Of a DNA stretch of 64,000 bases, positions 26,662 through 33,369 are shown piece after piece. Under the pieces are notes generated by a model, which did no database searches, had not been told where the DNA came from, and saw only the letters and a list, made by a program, of their open reading frames with translations. The translations under genes were made by a program, and so were the position numbers. Source of the stretch: Sipunculus nudus (taxonomy: Eukaryota; Annelida; Sipuncula; Golfingiida; Sipunculidae); contig CM049307.1 of NCBI GenBank assembly GCA_026874595.1, positions 79,768,643 through 79,832,642 of the forward strand, in the 5' to 3' direction. Every line of letters starts with the position of its first letter. Positions within the stretch are counted from its first letter, which is position 1.

Positions 26662-29160
26662 CAGGGAATTTATTGCAGTCGGATTCACGGTGTATCGGAT
26701 TTCCTTAGATCACTCTCACGATTTTTTACCGCTTCAGCGATTAGGTAATCTGTACATGAAAGCGCTTGCCGTGTCACATTCCCGTTGGCTCGCTCGGTTT
26801 GACAGATGATCCCAGGTGACGTAACCCTGAATGCTGGTTACTGGCAGGGCGCCACTGTAGGCGTTAATCTTAAACAGTGACAGCTTCATAAGCACTGACA
26901 GAACTGCTGTAATTATCCAGAGACCACTGTAGCCATATTATTATGATTGAATGGCAGACGGAGAACGTACTCAGGACTGCAGTCAAAATTTTATCAAGTG
27001 AGCGCGTTTTCCTCCGGGAGTCGGCCTGTTCCATGGATAGTGTGGACTCAAACTGCGGAGAAGATTTTAAAAGATGGACTCAATGTGTCTGTGTGATAAA
27101 GCCGATTAAAAAGATGTAAAATTTTGTATTATTTTACATATGAAATTAAAATCTATATTTTGCTCTAACCCTACCCTCCCCCTGTCATTTTTTTAATTGG
27201 AACTTTTTTTATAACCTTCAATTTACCCATGTGAAATGTCCATATCTATAGTTCCAATATAAGAGTGTAAATATTTACTATTTAAAAAGAAAGGCATCAG
27301 ATGATGTAGTGTGCAAGTATCTACCTGGTTTTAGGCTTACGCTCCCGAGGCAGCGGAAATCTTGCGCTTCTAAAGAAGCAACTGATTTTCCCGCTGCCTG
27401 GTTTGACCGTTTATGATACACTTAGACACCAGGTGGCGGGTGGTTGTCTGCTGAAAACGTGCGTATGATGTGACAAGCAGACGCCAACTAACAAACACTC
27501 GACAGGCATCCTGGCTCCGCCCATAGCTGCGCTGAAGCGCCGCTTCATGACATTATTATGGTTACTCTTAGTAAAGAAAAGTCGAATTTTAATTGCTCCC
27601 TCTGCATTCTCGCATCATCGACCGATTCGATTATGACATTACGACTTTGTTAGCTTCGCCATGTATCTGTTGTCTGCAAAACTGAAAACAGTCAGCGAGG
27701 TGTGCACGGAGCCTATGTTGTTACATTTCGTTTGAATAACAGCTCACCGGCCGGGCATCCTATGTGCCCAAGGACCGGTGCAAACCACATGTGGGGCCAT
27801 CCTCTCTGAGCCTGTGGCCTGTTCAAACGGTTGCTGGGCCGATGAGCTGTCACAAAAAAGAAATGAACAACATTGACTCCGTTTATTCCTCGTTTGGCTG
27901 GTAAAGCGTTTGCACATAAAGGTCGTGTCTTCCAGTACGGGGTCTCATCTGATTGAATCAAAATATAGTGCTCCCCTCTGGTGTAGCGATTCAGGATACG
28001 ATGTCAAAACAAACAGCGCTTATGATATAGGTAGTAGGCCTATAGGTAAAGCGCTTTGTAAAGAGCGTATTTTAGGCTAGGCTCTAGACTCTAACATTAA
28101 ATATATACATACATGTATTTGTAAACTGCGTGCTTGTCTTTGTATATGTATTCTATTAAAAAATAAATATGGTAGTGTCTGGGCAACCGTCAACGCTTGA
28201 AATGATTATCCATGCTCTTGTGTTGTCAAGGTATATACATACACTTAATATTTTTCCAGTTCTGATATTAACACATCCATATTTTAATAATGTATAAAAG
28301 ATGAAGTATAACACTGTATAATACCATTTGTTGCCACATGGTTTAGTTAAAAAGCTAGGTTGATTATGGCTCGGATAAAAAGACTAGTAAAATGTTGCTG
28401 AAATAATAAAAGCAGGTAACAGGATTGGATTTTTAACTTGGAAATTGAAAACATCTAAATGCAGCATCACATTGCATATAATATAAAACAAAATAGTTTG
28501 GTAAACATATTAATTCGTACGGATTGAAATACATACACATATACACTACAGGTATTTCATAAGGAGGTGTTTGCATTTCAATGACCGACCAGGTCACATG
28601 ATTAATGCAGTGTACACTTTGTTTATTTTGTATTTGTTTTACAATGTTTCCCCTTTAATCCCTTTTGATGATCCGTTGATGTTATTGTGGATTTTAAATA
28701 GCTTCATTGTTTGGCAATCAGTTATACCAAAGTTTTTAAAAGTATGTACCACTATAAAACTGATGATTTATAACACATAAAACGGAACTTGCAGGTGTTT
28801 TGTATATGACAAATAAAGCAGAGCCAGACGCCGCCGCCAGCAGAGCTAAGAACAAGCCGAGCCGAGTTTATCAGGAGGCGCCGCCGATGTTTCATGAAGC
28901 CGAAGTAAACCGATTTTGTACAGCTGAGTTTGGCTTTAGAAAAGAATAACACAAAAAAAAAATTGTTTACAATTAAAAATGCCTGAAACATATACAGACT
29001 AATACAACGTTATTTTTTCCTTGTCACTGAAAGGAATAGTGTGATTGTTTAAGTATGAATGTGTTGCTAATACAACAAGCAAGATTACGTGTGAGGGTGT
29101 GTGTGTGTTAGGGAGAGAGAGGTTTTGAGCTATATAGCCAGATTGAATCGAATGTTGTAC

Positions 29161-29221
<61 letters not shown>

Positions 29222-29644
29222 ATATTGTATATTGTAACGGGGTGACATAAGCGGACCGAACTGTTGCGCTAGTGAAGCTTGCTTTTCTGGCGAAGCGGTT
29301 GGAGCGCCGGACATGTGTGCCACCGTATACAATCGGCCCAGTATTTTCCCCTGAGCAATTTGTCTTCGTAACAAAATGGGGGCTCGTCCAGGATGACGGT
29401 AAACTTTGTGGCCCAGGGAATAAACTCACCAAAGTGTGACTCCTGGAATAATTAGTCTTGTTCTGATAGCAGAACGTTCTTAAGAGGGTATATGTTACGG
29501 GGTGACATAAAAGCGGACCGAACTGTCTCGCTAGTGAAGTTAGCTTTTCTGGCGAAGCGGTTGGAACGCCGGACATTTGCGCCACCGACATGGGTTCGAA
29601 TCCCAAATCGGCCCAGTATTTTCTCCTGAGCAATGTGTCTTCGT

Positions 29645-29681
<37 letters not shown>

Positions 29682-32600
29682 TATATGTTATCTGTTTGGC
29701 TAATTCTAGACACGATACCTTTTGGACACAGGTCCAACCAATGGGCAACCGAGTCGTAAATGAGGAAACACAATGATTATAACACTTCTACGAATGGGGG
29801 CCCCCGATACGAAGACATCGATTTTAGCTTTGAGTCGGTTCAAAACATTTTGACGAATTGTTAAATTTCGTAGGTTATATATGTAACTCTTAGAGTTACT
29901 CTGCAGCTGTGCTATTATTTGAAATTGCTGGTGTGCACAAGCCATATTGCAGATAACCATTAGACAATGTCACTTGCAGGTTCTGAGTGTTCGACCGTGA
30001 CTTGAAAAGATGGCCAGGCCACACTGCGCGGAGCATGAGGCTGGACCTTTTCTGCATTCACTTATTTTTTGCCAAGATTCCAATGTTCATTCGTGCATTT
30101 GTAAATATTACTTGATAAAGCCCTGAATGGGGAGAATATGCTTGATCCACAATCCGAAATGCCCATTCCCGAAATGCCCTGAAATTTCATGAGAATCCGT
30201 TCATGACTGCCCCTTACACGCTACTAATCGGAAACTCCACATAGTATGTTCATATACGAAGCCATTTTTCTCATAACCCCCCATTCCCCTCTAATTTCTG
30301 CAAGCTCTTACTCAAAAATATCTTCATACACATTACATCTGCGACACAAAGGAATATTCAGTTAGTAGTATAATTTTCATTGCTGTTAGGTACCCGGTGA
30401 CAGCGTGATTTCGCAGTCTTAACATGGATAAACATAGTTTAGTCCGGTAGAAATTACACTCTAATGTAGCGTTTATAAATTCAGATATTTTTATATGGAA
30501 TGTTAACAACTTGAAAAACATATAATAAAACCAGCCCATCCCCTGATGATTAAAAAGTAATTGCTTGATACACAAACCCTATGCTCATTGAATATTCATG
30601 TGCGCCCTCCTATGTTTTCAGCTGCACAAAGAATATCATCTCTATAATGCAGAATTTGCTTTACATCGATACAATTATCCGCAGTTACCACTACCAAATG
30701 ACAGTAAATGAGCCCATGTAATCATCATAATTGATTTATTATAACAATCAACTGATCTTTCTGACGTCAGGCAAGTTCTGCTGTTTAAAAGCAATCAAGA
30801 GCTCCTGCGAAACAAAAATGACTAATATGCAGGTTGGACACTCCTGAACCAGCTTTTGTAACATTAAAAATGAATGAATATTTTAACATAATTTGTTAAA
30901 AGAGGCTCTCATTCTTTATAATTATCAATATATATTCTTTCGCGTTTCAAAAAACAAAGTCAATCTACGTGCATATGGCCCCCTCAATCCTTGCGTGCCC
31001 ATGGCGCCGCACACAGCACTCACAAGCATCTCGTAGGGCATTCACACACAATCATTTCAGACTCGCACGATCGGTTTATGTTTTACAATGCCTCACATAC
31101 CTGCATCTAAATGTCCCAGAAACAATATGTAAATGTGGAAGCATATGGGCGATGTATCGCTTTGTATGAAAATTAGAAATTTGAAATACAGTTCAAAATA
31201 GGTTGTGTTTCACACAATTTTGATAACTGATAAATCCACGAACACAGCCAGACACAAACAGTTCTAAAAGGCTCACATGTTTCCATTAACACACTGCTCA
31301 AGGTGAAGATAGAAACATGTTTAATAGATCACTCTTGGTATGGAAATTTTAAAACAGATAAAAATACGCTGTTTGAACACAACCTTGATCTCTGGTATAT
31401 CCCAGAAAATATGACTTCATCGGGAATTCACCCACGCATCATGTGACATTTACACACTCAAAGGATATTAACACCCACGCTGATTATATTATATTTTGAT
31501 ATTCTACTATAATAGGCAAAATGTGAATGTCCTATGTCCAGCGTGTGAACGTCATATGAGCAGTGTATCTTACGATCACTTAATATCCTATACGCCCTTG
31601 TATAAGCTCGTCCATATTTTGCCAGTGAAATAACGTGAAGAATACAAGAGTTTGACTCCGAGTGATGCAAACCTCTTTCACGCCTCATTTAAATAGCCTG
31701 CAGTGGTCGTTGGATAATCACGGCAGTTCTATCACTATGTGCGAATCTATCACTATGTACGATTAACGCCGACAATGACGCCCTGCCAGCTTACCAGCAT
31801 TCAAGGTTACATCATCGGGGGCCATCTGTCAAACTGAAGCCTAAAACAGACTAACGCGCTTGGCTCGCGACAACTGTAAAACACACTGCGGCTACAAAGC
31901 GCACGACACGCGTCAAATTGGATGGTATTAACCAAGCACCTATTGTATTTTTATTTATCTTTGTAAAGATAATAATTTTGATCATCAGCATTGAATTAAT
32001 TGTGTGCAAATATGCATCTGTGATAAAACGTGTATTCATATGACAGAACTCAGTTACTATTCTTTACGATATAAAATATTTGTGTTGCTTTGTTGCACGT
32101 TTTCTATCCAGATAACAAACCAATAATTATAGTTCAATGAATGAAAACAAACGTTTCACCCGCAGTTTAATACAGAATGCGATTGCTGGGGAGGGAAACC
32201 CCCTTGTAAACTTATATTACTTGACTAAACTTCTCCCAGTCACGCTCTCGTTCAAGCAAGTTTGTGACACTTGTGGCACACAGCCACAACACACAAATTC
32301 GGTAACTTAGGTAACCATTTTTATTCTTCTTGTATTAAGTATATGATAAAAATGTCCATACACAGAAACTGTCCTAGGTGCCGAGTCGCCAAAGTGGAAA
32401 TCTGCCCACACATAATTATCCCATGGTTTTTATTCTCTCTCTCATTTGAATATAACCAATAACATCACCCATTCATTCCATTGGTCAGATGGGTGAGGTG
32501 AACTCCACCCCCTATACTGGCCAATGAAATGAGAGTTTGTTGATTATAACCTGACATATACAAGGTCTACATACAGTGTAATTATACGTTATCCTGATAT

Positions 32601-33300
32601 CATCTATCTGTGTGTGCTCTAAGCTGACCAAACATCACGGGACCCCACCATTAGTGGTCACCCTGATGAGATCAACACCTTTACCCTGATGAGATTAACA
32701 GATTAGGATCTGGCCTGTACAAATACGGGACCCAGTGACCATGACTAGGAGATTATGCAATCAGTACCCAGGCATCATGGAACAAAGGCTTGTTATACAT
32801 GTGTGATATGTCACAAGGTAATGCAGAGGTTTGAATGTATACGAAAGATTAAATTCACAAAATCAGTAAAGTTATAATAATAATTAAAATATTCCTATTA
32901 TTGAGAACAGCTGCAAATTAGAGAGAGAGAAGCCCATTGAACTCATTAAGTGTGACATGAAATACAAGAATATACAACCTATCATGCCAAATCTTACACC
33001 CTCTTAAGTTATCAGAAATCCCCACGCGGCAAGCGCTCGTCACGCGTCAAAGATCGCTCCAGGAGCGTGACGCGCGCGTTAGTCTGTTTTAAAAATGATA
33101 AATAGTGTGGAGCGACTTTTTTTCCGGATTTGACGCTTGACGCGCCCGTTAGTGTGTTTTGGGCTTGAGCGAGCGTACATCACTCCTGCTTCAAATGGAA
33201 ACGATTTATATATAAACTACCTCATCACTGAAGCGAACACAAAATCGTGAGAGTGATCCAAAGAAATCAGAACCACCGTGAATCCGACTGCAATAAATTC

Positions 33301-33369
<69 letters not shown>

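Noticed and set aside
27713-27961. Minus-strand frame with RPSNRLNRPQAQRG
   Set aside because: Open but without recognisable domain, splice context or similarity to the receptor; left as intron.
29540-29620. A functional class II tRNA gene within the miniature LTR
   Set aside because: Acceptor stem and anticodon stem do not pair; the sequence is part of a direct repeat that ends like an LTR.
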